A stretch of DNA of 64,000 nucleotides, from the NCBI RefSeq assembly GCF_009764355.1, contig NZ_LNUA01000011.1:62001-126000 (forward strand), in the 5' to 3' direction. The position numbers and the translations under genes were made by a program. Shown in pieces: positions 45,501-53,188 of the stretch. Below the pieces are notes generated by a model. It was not told where the DNA came from. It searched no databases and was given only the letters and a program-made list of their open reading frames with translations. Source of the stretch: Companilactobacillus bobalius (GTDB lineage Bacteria; Bacillota; Bacilli; Lactobacillales; Lactobacillaceae). Numbering within the stretch: the first letter of the stretch is position 1; every line of letters starts with the position of its first letter.

Positions 45501-45770
45501 ATCGACAGGATTAGGGTTCGAACCACCACCCTCTAGAATCTGTACAGAGTTTTTGGTGTCCTTAGAACCTGAATAGTCTGTAGGATATTCAAATAGATTA
45601 CCAATCTTCATTCCGTTCGGAGCAGCCTTCAGGACGTCATCATTTGATGGTGCCACACTTGAGAAGTCCACAATCGCATGAACATTGGTTGTACACATAG
45701 AAAAAATTGTTAACGTCAAAAAGAACATAATCGTAGGTAGCAAATTATGCCATAACTTGTGATAATTCAT
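42588..45770 (-). CDS. Large lectin-WxL surface protein
   Basis: A 1060-residue secreted protein. Residues 1-32 form a signal peptide (cleavage near VHA). Residues about 40-410 are an L-type lectin-like domain (GDGIALVLQNDDRGINAIG, LEFDSFNN, HHFTFTYKPD). Several Ig-like beta domains follow, including repeated LVITPDKTDITVND-type strands (about 640-930). The C-terminal region has two WxL motifs, GWTLSA and VNWNL at the very end, which bind peptidoglycan non-covalently. It stands alone about 5 kb from the main WxL locus and has the same layout as the protein at 55420. Confidence 0.87.
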   Translation of the reverse strand: MNYHKLWHNLLPTIMFFLTLTIFSMCTTNVHAIVDFSSVAPSNDDVLKAAPNGMKIGNLFEYPTDYSGSKDTKNSVQILEGGGSNPNPVDVIQMTGAQDNAVGSIWGRMTNPDDSTESYNYFDLTKEQTITGWIYVGPTFNVSGDGIALVLQNDDRGINAIGRYYKKAGLLSFIDPEKNYAASGESLGVYGGTSSPATVSNATEFAGNAIQNSFALEFDSFNNSSSSAGLSNGKEQFNDKKTDDLFDGLYDSHLTQETKGQHVAWAYPGDPDTYVQKMALTYYFFGMHHHNVIFNATIGGYDSLTGATGKDAWHHFTFTYKPDKDDSNYGYINYVYNDRETDGTVKPYHTWDKRPRDIDDPIKIDLRKFNLKDGQTKIRWGFTSSTGSPNSLPGYNDIILEKIPAIANVTDASSLYDVTQDRAIKDLDRRDTNPTDSDSDYTVDDGDKLAFNYNLKYTSGAIGTGDITTELQLPQHVLYQNDSNNRIGEITYPDDPDSVTYISASQLTTSKNADGDEVQTLNLDLGALSKKSTEVNIKIYGTANAPISNTLTSTTVSPEHTSYKSDYYNADVMSYGFKITNQKLQIVAAKDSETQKVKSTDDFKLEGTASYLFSSKFSGDDLSAYGEIFDANGKTTNMKSTWTVPVAKDATTGDYSLDVPKGTLDPGDYKIKVYLTDSQGLVSNTVTYNITVTDSELVITPDKTDITVNDNKPVTLSGSYKYSDDSQFKDEDATKTYEITNPDGTVHKITKTVAHDKKIDITLKPIAYDKPVTQTLDDYLKNPAEDNVLAEGKNTVKVTVQDGKYASASTTITVNVPKLTPKITAKSNDLTVLGPSGNIYFPMDFTYDSDYALNYHDLTGVFTVDNQTPINLKLPNPTEAQTSSFDMSFNLSGDQLKLPTDKDTSVVSVYFTDPYGRKTNTETFNLKILAKALELDFNNYRFKTIDPKSFKPGYINRSGDWKLNVTSYKAGWTLSAKAGNLDYAATDEQSDLSMAFVNKDNLATPLNMDPVIAKDSSLAAHTVDISNQWSSDNGILLKANTVPRAGDYKGRVNWNLTESL

Positions 45771-45985
45771 ATTAATTTCCCCTTAAAAATACATTATCCG
45801 TAAGCTTTCACGATTATTATAATATCAAAATATAAAATGTGCTATATATAAGATATAAATTATAATAATTTGAATTTTATTAAACTAATGACATGTTATG
45901 ACATTGATTTAATAAAGACTGGTTGTTTCTGGTTAAAGATAATATCTAATAATTGAGGGAATAAATCATATTAAAAATTCGAGAC

Positions 45986-46024
45986 AAAAAAAGAGACCCT
46001 AATTGTAATTAGAGTCTCTTTTTC
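45986..46024 (-). terminator. Terminator of the purine permease gene
   Basis: AAAAAGAGAC-CTAAT pairs with ATTAG-GTCTCTTTTT. T-runs are present on both strands. Confidence 0.85.
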
Positions 46025-46039
46025 GTACCAGATTCGTTT

Positions 46040-47380
46040 TTAACCTGGCAAAATATTAATAAAGTAAAGTAGAACAACGAAGACGAAGAAGAGGATGTAC
46101 ATAATAGGTGTAACTTCCTTGCCTCGACCTGCAGCCCACATTGTTAATGGGTAGAAGAGGATTCCGAAAGCAAATCCATAAGAGATGTTGTATGTCAAAG
46201 GCATTCCTACAATAGTAAGAAAGGCTGGCATAGCAATTTCGAATTTGTTCCAGTTAATTTGTCTCATTGATTGAGCCATTAAAATACCAACAATGATCAA
46301 TACTGGTGCGGTAACGTTTGAAGTTACAACAGTCAATAGTGGTGAGAAGAACATGGCAATGGCAAACATGATGCTGACAACGAGGGATGTTAGTCCTGTA
46401 CGACCACCGACAGCGATACCGGCAGAAGATTCAACGTAAGCGGCAGTTGGAGTAGTACCCATAACAGCACCACCTAGCATTGAAATAGAATCAGCCATCA
46501 AAGCACGTCCAATTCTAGGCATCTTGTTGTTCTTCATGAAGCCAGCTTGTTCAGCTAAACCAATCAAAGTACCAGCAGTATCAAAGAAAGCTACAAGTAG
46601 GAAGACTAGGACAACTGCCCAAAGTTTTGGATCTGATAGATCAGGTAAATGAGCGATACTGACACCAAAAGTTGGTTTCATACTTGGAATAGTAGAGATA
46701 ACTTGTTTTGGCAAAGGAATCAATTTAGTTACTAATCCTAAAATAGTAGTTAGCACCATACCGATGAAGATTGAACCAGGAACTTTTTTAGCCATTAGTA
46801 AGCCAGTTACAACTAGTCCAAAGATAGTTAACCAAGTTGTAGGAACTGTCAGTGAACCCATAGCAACAAGGGTTGATTTACTACCAACAACTAGACCACC
46901 ACCCTGTAATCCAACAAAGGCGATAAAGAGTCCGATACCAGACGCCATAGCCAATTTTAAATCATGTGGAATTGAGTCGATGACCAGTTCACGTAATTTA
47001 AGTACGGAAATCAAGAGGAAGAGAACGCTGGACATGAAGACACCAGCCATTGCCGTTTGCCAAGGAATTCCCATGGCTAGTACAACTGAGTAAGTGAAGA
47101 AGGCATTATCGCCTAAACCTGGAGCTATTGCAATTGGATAATTAGCTAATAATGCCATTAAAATAGAACCCAAGATTGCTGAAAGAGCAGTAGCTGTAAA
47201 GACAGCACCTTTGTTCATACCCGCGACCCCTAAAACTTGCGGATTGACAAAGAGGATGTAGGCCATTGATACGAAAGTCGTCAAACCAGCTAGAATTTCA
47301 CGTCTAACAGTAGTTTGAGCTTCTTGGAGATGGAATAATTTTTCAATGAAGCTACGATTTGAATCTGTTGATGATTCCAT
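46040..47380 (-). CDS. NCS2-family purine permease (AzgA/PbuG-like)
   Basis: A 446-residue transporter with about 12 to 14 helices. TTVRREILAGLTTFVSMAYILFVNP, APGLGDNAFFTYSVV, SGIGLFIAFVGLQ, FFDTAGTLIGLA and AYVESSAGIAVGGRTGL are hallmark segments of the AzgA branch, which imports adenine, guanine or hypoxanthine. Exact substrate is not decidable by eye. No purine riboswitch is visible in its leader, but a PurBox-like site is (47478-47490). Confidence 0.92.
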   Translation of the reverse strand: MESSTDSNRSFIEKLFHLQEAQTTVRREILAGLTTFVSMAYILFVNPQVLGVAGMNKGAVFTATALSAILGSILMALLANYPIAIAPGLGDNAFFTYSVVLAMGIPWQTAMAGVFMSSVLFLLISVLKLRELVIDSIPHDLKLAMASGIGLFIAFVGLQGGGLVVGSKSTLVAMGSLTVPTTWLTIFGLVVTGLLMAKKVPGSIFIGMVLTTILGLVTKLIPLPKQVISTIPSMKPTFGVSIAHLPDLSDPKLWAVVLVFLLVAFFDTAGTLIGLAEQAGFMKNNKMPRIGRALMADSISMLGGAVMGTTPTAAYVESSAGIAVGGRTGLTSLVVSIMFAIAMFFSPLLTVVTSNVTAPVLIIVGILMAQSMRQINWNKFEIAMPAFLTIVGMPLTYNISYGFAFGILFYPLTMWAAGRGKEVTPIMYILFFVFVVLLYFINILPG

Positions 47381-47477
47381 GATATAACCCCCTAAGTTTT
47401 TTACTACTTAGAAAGTATTACAAAAATTATGGAAAATAGCAAGTAAAATACGATTAATTCAAGCTACAATTTGGATA

Positions 47478-47490
47478 ATTGTTCGTATTT
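47478..47490 (-). promoter_or_regulatory. PurBox-like site upstream of the purine permease
   Basis: On the minus strand AAATACGAACAAT matches the PurR box of Gram-positive bacteria (AWWWCCGAACWWT) at all but one position. It is about 100 bases upstream of the permease start. A second box in opposite orientation was not found. Confidence 0.4.
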
Positions 47491-47566
47491 ATATCTATAT
47501 AATTATAATTGTTATCTAAAAGTTATACATTAAATAATTAAATAACGAATTATATTTAAAAAGCAA

Positions 47567-47601
47567 AACAGTCAACAACTCAAATTGAGTCACTGACTGT
47601 T
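47567..47601 (-). terminator. Hairpin after the SDR gene
   Basis: AACAGTCA and TGACTGTT enclose ACTCAAATTGAGT, giving a two-part stem. On the minus strand it is followed by a T-rich stretch. Confidence 0.6.
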
Positions 47602-47611
47602 ATTTTCGATA

Positions 47612-48253
47612 TTAACTAAATATATCTTCTTCAGGTTGATCACCACTGGCAAAGGTGTACTCTTTACCGATTGTTGACGAATTCTGAATAATCAATGCTA
47701 AAGCTTTAGCAACGTCAACTCGAGGAATTGTGTCATTTTCATTAGGTCCCAATAATTTGATCTTACCAGTACCATCTTCATTAGTTAGTGTTCCGGGATG
47801 AATAATTGTGTAATCGAGACTAGTGCCACGCAGATGATCATCAGCGTAATGTTTAGCAGTCATGTAAGGTCTGATACCACTTGCGTCCCACTTATTTCGA
47901 TTGTCACTAAAGACAGAACTAACCATAATATAACGTTTGATTCCAATTGCTTCGGCAACCATCATTGTTTTGATAGCACCATCGAGATCAATTTCAATTG
48001 TTAGAGCATCGCTAGCACCACCAGCACCGGCAGAGAAGACGATAATGTCAGCACCAGACTCTTCAATTGAATTCTTAATATCGTCTAGAGAAGCTGTTAG
48101 ATCGATAAATTGAGTTTCGATATTGTTTTCGTTGTAGGCCTTGATTTGTTCTTGACTACGCAATCCAGCAACAAATTCGATGTTTCTTGATTGTAATTCA
48201 CCAATCAGTAGGTGTCCGATTTTGCCATGGGCACCAATAATAAGAACTTTCAT
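47612..48253 (-). CDS. NAD(P)-binding atypical SDR (NmrA/YwnB-like)
   Basis: A 213-residue Rossmann-fold protein. MKVLIIGAHGKIGHLLIGEL has the GxxGxxG dinucleotide motif, followed by DIIVFSAGAGG, RYIMVSSVF, YMTAKHYADDHLRG and LDYTIIHPGTLTNE. The usual SDR catalytic Tyr-x3-Lys is changed to YMTAK. Relatives are predicted NAD(P)-dependent reductases or epimerases, often stress-induced; the substrate is unknown. The ATG at 48253 has AAGGAGG at the right distance, better than the in-frame TTG two codons upstream. Confidence 0.85.
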   Translation of the reverse strand: MKVLIIGAHGKIGHLLIGELQSRNIEFVAGLRSQEQIKAYNENNIETQFIDLTASLDDIKNSIEESGADIIVFSAGAGGASDALTIEIDLDGAIKTMMVAEAIGIKRYIMVSSVFSDNRNKWDASGIRPYMTAKHYADDHLRGTSLDYTIIHPGTLTNEDGTGKIKLLGPNENDTIPRVDVAKALALIIQNSSTIGKEYTFASGDQPEEDIFS

Positions 48254-48364
48254 ACTCAAAACCTCCTTAGTTAAACATACTGTAGCAACATTTTTTTAAT
48301 AATGCTAGTGTTTTGAATCTTATATTTGAGTATATTAGACTTATATACAAAGGGGAAATAGCGT

Positions 48365-49126
48365 ATGAAAATATTAGGAATTTTGGCCTCCCATCAAGAA
48401 CATGGTCTCAATGCCCAAATGTTGGATGAAGTGTTGAAAAATGTTGATAGTGGAATCGAAACAGAAACAATCTTCTTAGAGAATTATGATATTACGCCTC
48501 ACAAATATCATGAGGACAATCCTGTTTTGGATGAATTGGCGCAGAAATTAATGGACAGTGACGTCTGGATCTTTGCTGCACCTACTTATTGGCGAGAATT
48601 GTCAGGAGTTTTAAAGAATTTTTTCGACTGCATGCGACCTAAGTTTGTCTATTTCAAACAAAATGGCGACACGATACCAGGTCCATTCAAGAATAAGCAC
48701 TACTTGAGTATTTCGTCTTGTTACGTTTCTATATTAGAAAACTTTGTTACTGGTGTGACTGACGATTCATTTAAGACGATTGATCGAGTAATGTCCGCTG
48801 CTGGAGTAATTAAAGTAGGGGAAATAGTTTTGCCGAATACCTTTGGCATGAAAACCATTCCATATAATAAGAAGAAACTGTGTCAAAAGTATGCTAAAAA
48901 GATTTCTGTCAGAAAGAGAAAGGATGATTCAACCGTGAAAAGATATATACAGCTATTCTTTATGATTGCCGTGATGGCACTAATAACAATGGGGATTCAA
49001 TTACCACTCTCAGGATGGATCGGTAACAATTTCTGGTTGAATTATACTAGTTTTACTATTATTTTCTTTGTCTTACTGGCTTGTATCTTGCACTTTGTAA
49101 CGTTTGTCAAACATCGCCGTCGTTAA
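48365..49126 (+). CDS. Flavodoxin-fold NAD(P)H-dependent reductase with C-terminal membrane anchor
   Basis: A 253-residue protein. Residues 1-185 form an NADPH-dependent FMN reductase domain (MKILGILASHQEHGLNAQML phosphate-binding start, IFAAPTYWRELSGVLKNFFD). Residues about 190-253 add two membrane helices (YIQLFFMIAVMALITMGIQL and SFTIIFFVLLACILHFVTFV) and a basic end. The combination anchors a flavin reductase to the membrane, perhaps for electron transfer to quinones or iron; this is inference. AAAGGGG ribosome binding site. Confidence 0.8.
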   Translation: MKILGILASHQEHGLNAQMLDEVLKNVDSGIETETIFLENYDITPHKYHEDNPVLDELAQKLMDSDVWIFAAPTYWRELSGVLKNFFDCMRPKFVYFKQNGDTIPGPFKNKHYLSISSCYVSILENFVTGVTDDSFKTIDRVMSAAGVIKVGEIVLPNTFGMKTIPYNKKKLCQKYAKKISVRKRKDDSTVKRYIQLFFMIAVMALITMGIQLPLSGWIGNNFWLNYTSFTIIFFVLLACILHFVTFVKHRRR

Positions 49127-49133
49127 ACTAAAA

Positions 49134-49173
49134 AAATCTCGGACAATTTATTGTAAATTGGTCGAGATTTCTT
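49134..49173 (+). terminator. Terminator after the membrane-anchored reductase
   Basis: AAATCTCG-CAATTTA pairs with TAAATTG-CGAGATTT, with a short T-rich tail. Confidence 0.75.
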
Positions 49174-49251
49174 ATTGAAATGTATTATTATCAGGAATGG
49201 TTCTTTACATTTGTATAGGAATTTTTACAAATGCTGAATGGTTCGATGAAT

Positions 49252-49746
49252 CTAATTCATTTGGTCAATCTGATCCAGTACCTTATCATAACTTGGTTCG
49301 TCAGTTTGTACTGGAACTACCTCAGAATAAGTGATTTCGCCGTTAGGGTCAACTACCCAGACTGAACGTGCCAAAATGTCCAAGTCCTTGATCCAAAGAT
49401 TGGATTTCTTACCGAAGTCGCGGTTGACATCAGCTAACATTTGCATGTTCTTCACATTTTCAGCTGCACACCAGTGGGTTTGTTCCTCAACAGTGTTAGT
49501 AGAAATGGTAACGAAGTTGATAGCCGAGTGACCATCGACTTCTTCATTGAAATGTTTAGTTTGAATACTGCAGACACTAGTATTGATGTTAGGAACGACA
49601 CTGATCAATAATGGTTTGTTTAATAGATCACTGAGTTTGATTTCTTGATTGTTCTTATTTAATACGGTAAAGTCGGGGAACTTATCTCCAACAGATAGTG
49701 GTTGACCAATTGTGGCAACAGTTTGTCCTTTAAATTCCAAATTCAT
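49252..49746 (-). CDS. tpx: Thiol peroxidase (atypical 2-Cys peroxiredoxin)
   Basis: A 164-residue Tpx: GDKFPDFTVLN, VVPNINTSVCSIQTKHFN with the peroxidatic Cys, THWCAAENV with the resolving Cys, and GEITYSEVVP near the end. It reduces hydrogen and alkyl peroxides with thioredoxin. I chose the ATG at 49746 because GAAAGGG lies about 11 bases upstream; the GTG four codons earlier overlaps that site. Confidence 0.93.
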   Translation of the reverse strand: MNLEFKGQTVATIGQPLSVGDKFPDFTVLNKNNQEIKLSDLLNKPLLISVVPNINTSVCSIQTKHFNEEVDGHSAINFVTISTNTVEEQTHWCAAENVKNMQMLADVNRDFGKKSNLWIKDLDILARSVWVVDPNGEITYSEVVPVQTDEPSYDKVLDQIDQMN

Positions 49747-49840
49747 ACGAATATTCACCCTTTCTTTTTTGATGCTAGACTCATTATAAGTTAGGGCAAA
49801 ATAAAAACCTAGAAATTAGATTGCAAATTGAGGTGATGCC

Positions 49841-50353
49841 ATGTTAATAGTAGGAAAAGATATTAAGATAAGAAATTTTACGGAAACTGACTTTCCTCAG
49901 TTTCTAGCGTTAGTCGGTGATAAGACTAATCATGAACTAGCGGGATTGGAATATAGCACGGATTCCAATTATGTTCACCAGTTGTTTGAAATGTATTGCA
50001 AAAGAGATGATGCTAATGTCATTGCTGAAGTAGAAAATAATACAATGGTAGGAATTATCGAGATCAATCATCGTGGAGAGTCCGCAGACCTTGTTTTGAC
50101 ACGAGAAATCGGCTTTGTTATCGATCAAAAGTATCGACAAAAGGGATTTGCGACAGAAGCAATGCAGTTAGTGATTGATTATGGATTTAAACAGTTGCAC
50201 TTGAAAGAGATTTGGGCGTCCACTGAAGAAAAAAATCAAGTTCCTCAGAAGATTTTAGAAAAATTAGGGTTCAAATATATCTACAGTGCCGACCAAGCGC
50301 TTCCATTCGCAACACATAGCAATATAGTCAGATATTATCTTCTGAAGGAATAG
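49841..50353 (+). CDS. GNAT-family N-acetyltransferase
   Basis: A 170-residue RimJ/RimL-like GNAT. IKIRNFTETDFPQFLALVGD begins the fold; EIGFVIDQKYRQKGFATEAM gives the acetyl-CoA-binding motif (RxxGxA variant QKGFAT) and STEEKNQVPQKILEKLGFKY is the conserved C-terminal block. Substrate is unknown. GAGGTG ribosome binding site. Monocistronic. Confidence 0.88.
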   Translation: MLIVGKDIKIRNFTETDFPQFLALVGDKTNHELAGLEYSTDSNYVHQLFEMYCKRDDANVIAEVENNTMVGIIEINHRGESADLVLTREIGFVIDQKYRQKGFATEAMQLVIDYGFKQLHLKEIWASTEEKNQVPQKILEKLGFKYIYSADQALPFATHSNIVRYYLLKE

Positions 50354-50465
50354 TTCACTTTTTGTAAGAAATTCTTAATTATTTCGGAGTAAGCAAATGG
50401 TATACGGATGGTACTATACTTCTTGTAAGGAGAAAATAGACTGACTTTTGATGAGAGGTTTTTAT

Positions 50466-50933
50466 ATGAAAAAAAGAACGAGAACTAGAAAAAGTCTCAC
50501 AGTCAAAAAGCGAATAGTCGGTTTCTTCGCAATTGCCGTTATTTTGTTAGGTGTGGTTGGTGGATTCAGTATTAACAAAGTTATTGCTGAATCTGACAGC
50601 ACGGCAGGGAATGACGCTGCAGCACCAGTTGCGGTACTCGCTAAGACGTCTGATAGTAGTACTTCAGGCGCAGGCGGTGCAGCAACTAATGCTAACGTCT
50701 TAGTTGGTGATAATACTGGAACAAGTACCGGTAGCCAAACACAAGCTAAAGATACTGACTATACACCGTCAGTCAACGTCAACAACATGTCAACATACCC
50801 ACAAACCGGGGATGCGCATGATACCGGATTAGTCATTTTAGGCTTTACTATTTTGATTGGTCTATTCGCTTTTTATGGATTGAAGTTCCGGAAAAGCTTC
50901 CAATCTTTACACGTTTCAAAGGTAACAAATTGA
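50466..50933 (+). CDS. Small sortase substrate with YPQTGD sorting signal (WxL locus)
   Basis: A 155-residue exported protein. The basic N-terminus and helix (about residues 19-41, VGFFAIAVILLGVVGGFSI) form a signal peptide. The mature part of about 70 residues is rich in Ser, Thr, Ala and Gly. At about residues 112-117 lies YPQTGD, a variant of LPxTG, followed by a hydrophobic helix (TGLVILGFTILIGLFAFYGL) and a basic tail. Sortase anchoring to peptidoglycan is expected. WxL loci often include such a small LPxTG protein, and this one is directly upstream of a WxL gene. Confidence 0.8.
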   Translation: MKKRTRTRKSLTVKKRIVGFFAIAVILLGVVGGFSINKVIAESDSTAGNDAAAPVAVLAKTSDSSTSGAGGAATNANVLVGDNTGTSTGSQTQAKDTDYTPSVNVNNMSTYPQTGDAHDTGLVILGFTILIGLFAFYGLKFRKSFQSLHVSKVTN

Positions 50934-51057
50934 TTCAATTCTGATAAATATCTTTTACAAATTATGAGATGTACGGTTCGTAAAATTTGGTATTATCTAA
51001 TTGTAATCAAGAAAGACAAAAACAAAAAATAATTTTCTATATCAGGGAGGATATATC

Positions 51058-51888
51058 ATGAAATTATCTAAGAGTGTTTTAGCAGGATCATTAGCAACAG
51101 CAGGAATCGTTTTAGGAGCAATTGCACCAACAATCACAGCACAAGCTGCTACATCTTCAGGTGCTACAGCTGCTGATGGAACTGTTTCATACAAAGCTGG
51201 TACAGATGTTGGACCACTTGGTGGCAGTGATAGTAAATTAGCAATTGCATATGATGAAACTACAGATGGAAAGACTACAGCTGTTGGTGAAGCATCAGCT
51301 CAATCAAATGCTAATGTTAAAGTTCAATCAGGTCTTTTGACATTAGATTCTGTTCCTGATTTTGGATTTGGTAATGCTGCCATTGGCACAACAGTTGCTT
51401 TGGATAGCAACAATCGTGATGACAGTGCTACAGATAGTCAAGATAAAGGTGTATTAACAGTAACTGATTCACGTACTGACGCACCTGGATTCACAGTTGA
51501 TGCTGCTATTACAAACTTCTTTGCCGGTAGTGATGACAAGACAGGTCAACCATTTGTTTTGAATCTACAAAAGACACAATTGAAGAATGATAAGGGTGGC
51601 GATGTTTCAGCCGATGGTCCTAGATATACTACAGGTATCAATATTGCCGGTGCAGCTAATAAAGCCGGAAGTGCTGATTCAACAGCTCCAGAAGCTTCAA
51701 CTATGATTGACTTGGATAAGGGTACATATACAGATGGTCCTATCAATGCTTCATTTACACCAACTGACAAGAACACATACTTGAACTTAGCTACAGATAC
51801 TCCAGCAACAAGTGGCAAAGATGGTGTTCAATCATACAATGCTACAATTACATGGACATTGAAGACAAAATCTACTGTTACAGCATAG
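51058..51888 (+). CDS. WxL-domain surface protein
   Basis: A 276-residue secreted protein: signal peptide (about 1-30, cleavage at AQA) and a WxL domain over almost the whole mature part. VPDFGFGNAAIGTT and LTVTDSRTDAPGFTV correspond to the first WxL block, with Phe in place of the usual Trp. The second motif, ITWTL, is intact near the C-terminus. WxL domains bind peptidoglycan and act with DUF916 partners, three of which follow. GGAGG ribosome binding site and a strong terminator downstream suggest high expression as its own unit. Confidence 0.92.
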   Translation: MKLSKSVLAGSLATAGIVLGAIAPTITAQAATSSGATAADGTVSYKAGTDVGPLGGSDSKLAIAYDETTDGKTTAVGEASAQSNANVKVQSGLLTLDSVPDFGFGNAAIGTTVALDSNNRDDSATDSQDKGVLTVTDSRTDAPGFTVDAAITNFFAGSDDKTGQPFVLNLQKTQLKNDKGGDVSADGPRYTTGINIAGAANKAGSADSTAPEASTMIDLDKGTYTDGPINASFTPTDKNTYLNLATDTPATSGKDGVQSYNATITWTLKTKSTVTA

Positions 51889-51918
51889 TGAGTATTTAAA
51901 ATATAAATGTTAAAATGT

Positions 51919-51951
51919 TAACCACTACTACAATAGTAGTGGTTTTTATTT
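51919..51951 (+). terminator. Terminator after the WxL gene
   Basis: AACCACTACTA pairs perfectly with TAGTAGTGGTT around CAA; T-rich tail follows. Confidence 0.9.
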
Positions 51952-52000
51952 TATAATATAAACGACTTATGCATTGATTTTAAAAAGGGAGGTTCAAGTT

Positions 52001-53092
52001 TTGAAACCAAAAGTTAGATTCTTGTTTCTAATTTCATTTATTTTTACTATGATAACAGGATTATTCGGTGCTACTAATGTTAGGGCCGCAACCTCTGGTG
52101 ACTATACGATTAAACCAGGTGGCGAAAGTAATGATGTCGTAAATATTGATAATGGATCGTATATGGTAACGGGTAAACCTGGTCAAACTGCACAATTGAA
52201 ATTGATGGTTGTTAATAAGGCCAGTGATACACGTAATTTTATTTATTATGCAGCAACTGCCTATACTAATAATAATGGTACTTTATCGTATGATGATACG
52301 AATGTAAAAGATCCATCTCTTAAAATTCAAACTAAAGACGCGTTATCTCCAAAAAAATCAATATTTAAAGTTCCAGGCAATACAACAGCCACAATTACTT
52401 TAAACGTGACTGTTCCTAAGAAAAAATTTGCAGGTACTTTAATGGGTGGTGTAACAATTGCTCCATATAAAGAGAAGGCTAAAGGAAGCGTCTCAGATAA
52501 TGGTACTTTGATTAAAAATAAGTTTAGTTATTCTATACCTGTGCAAATTCATCAAACTGGCCAACCTAAAGTACAACCTAAGTATTCAGTTAGAACGGTA
52601 AAACCTGGTTTGGTACAGACATTTAAGGGTAGAAAACAAGGCGTTTTAGCCAATGTTCATAACTCTACTAATTCATATGCAGGTACACTTTCTGCTAAGG
52701 CTGTTGTCACTAAAAAAGGTGATAAAAGCTTTAAGATAACTCAGAATTATAGTTCACAAGATATTGCTTCAACTACTAATTATGATTTGAGTATTCCGTG
52801 GGGTAAAAAAACTCTTCAATCGGGTAATTATCATTTGAAGTTAACTTATAAAACAGATGGTGGTTTGAAGAGTTGGGTTTTAAATAAAGACTTTGCAATC
52901 ACAAATAACGATGCTGCTAAGTATAATAAATTAGCTGGTATCAAGCCTAATTATCTATGGTTGTACATCCTATTAGGCATTCTTGCTTTGGCAATTATCC
53001 TAGGATTAGGTATTTACTTAGGTAAGAGAAACAATAACAAGAACAACAACGGTGGAGATGGCAATCAACCTACAAGACGTCGTCGTCGTTAA
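52001..53092 (+). CDS. DUF916/DUF3324 WxL-interacting protein 1
   Basis: A 363-residue membrane-anchored surface protein. Signal peptide to about residue 30 (VRA-A); DUF916 domain about 35-160 (YTIKPGGESNDVVNIDNGSY, GQTAQLKLMVVNKA, MGGVTIAPYK); DUF3324-like domain about 160-310; one membrane helix (YILLGILALAIILGLGIYL) and a basic tail ending in RRRRR. In studied enterococci these proteins bind WxL proteins and peptidoglycan. The TTG at 52001 has AAAGGGAGG upstream; the longer frame would include this site. Confidence 0.9.
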   Translation: MKPKVRFLFLISFIFTMITGLFGATNVRAATSGDYTIKPGGESNDVVNIDNGSYMVTGKPGQTAQLKLMVVNKASDTRNFIYYAATAYTNNNGTLSYDDTNVKDPSLKIQTKDALSPKKSIFKVPGNTTATITLNVTVPKKKFAGTLMGGVTIAPYKEKAKGSVSDNGTLIKNKFSYSIPVQIHQTGQPKVQPKYSVRTVKPGLVQTFKGRKQGVLANVHNSTNSYAGTLSAKAVVTKKGDKSFKITQNYSSQDIASTTNYDLSIPWGKKTLQSGNYHLKLTYKTDGGLKSWVLNKDFAITNNDAAKYNKLAGIKPNYLWLYILLGILALAIILGLGIYLGKRNNNKNNNGGDGNQPTRRRRR

Positions 53093-53119
53093 TATTCTTT
53101 GATAAATAATTAAATATTG

Positions 53120-53149
53120 AGCTGTTCCAAGACTTGGAACGGCTTTTTT
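53120..53149 (+). terminator. Terminator between DUF916 genes 1 and 2
   Basis: AGCTGTTCCAAG pairs with CTTGGAACGGCT (one G-T pair) and is followed by TTTTTT. Confidence 0.8.
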
Positions 53150-53188
53150 AGTATTATTAGAGGTGAAGTAATTATCAGGGGCAGAACA

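Noticed and set aside
47381..47560. Possible purine riboswitch before the NCS2 permease
   Set aside because: The conserved purine-riboswitch core and paired loops are not present on the minus strand; only a PurBox-like site is.
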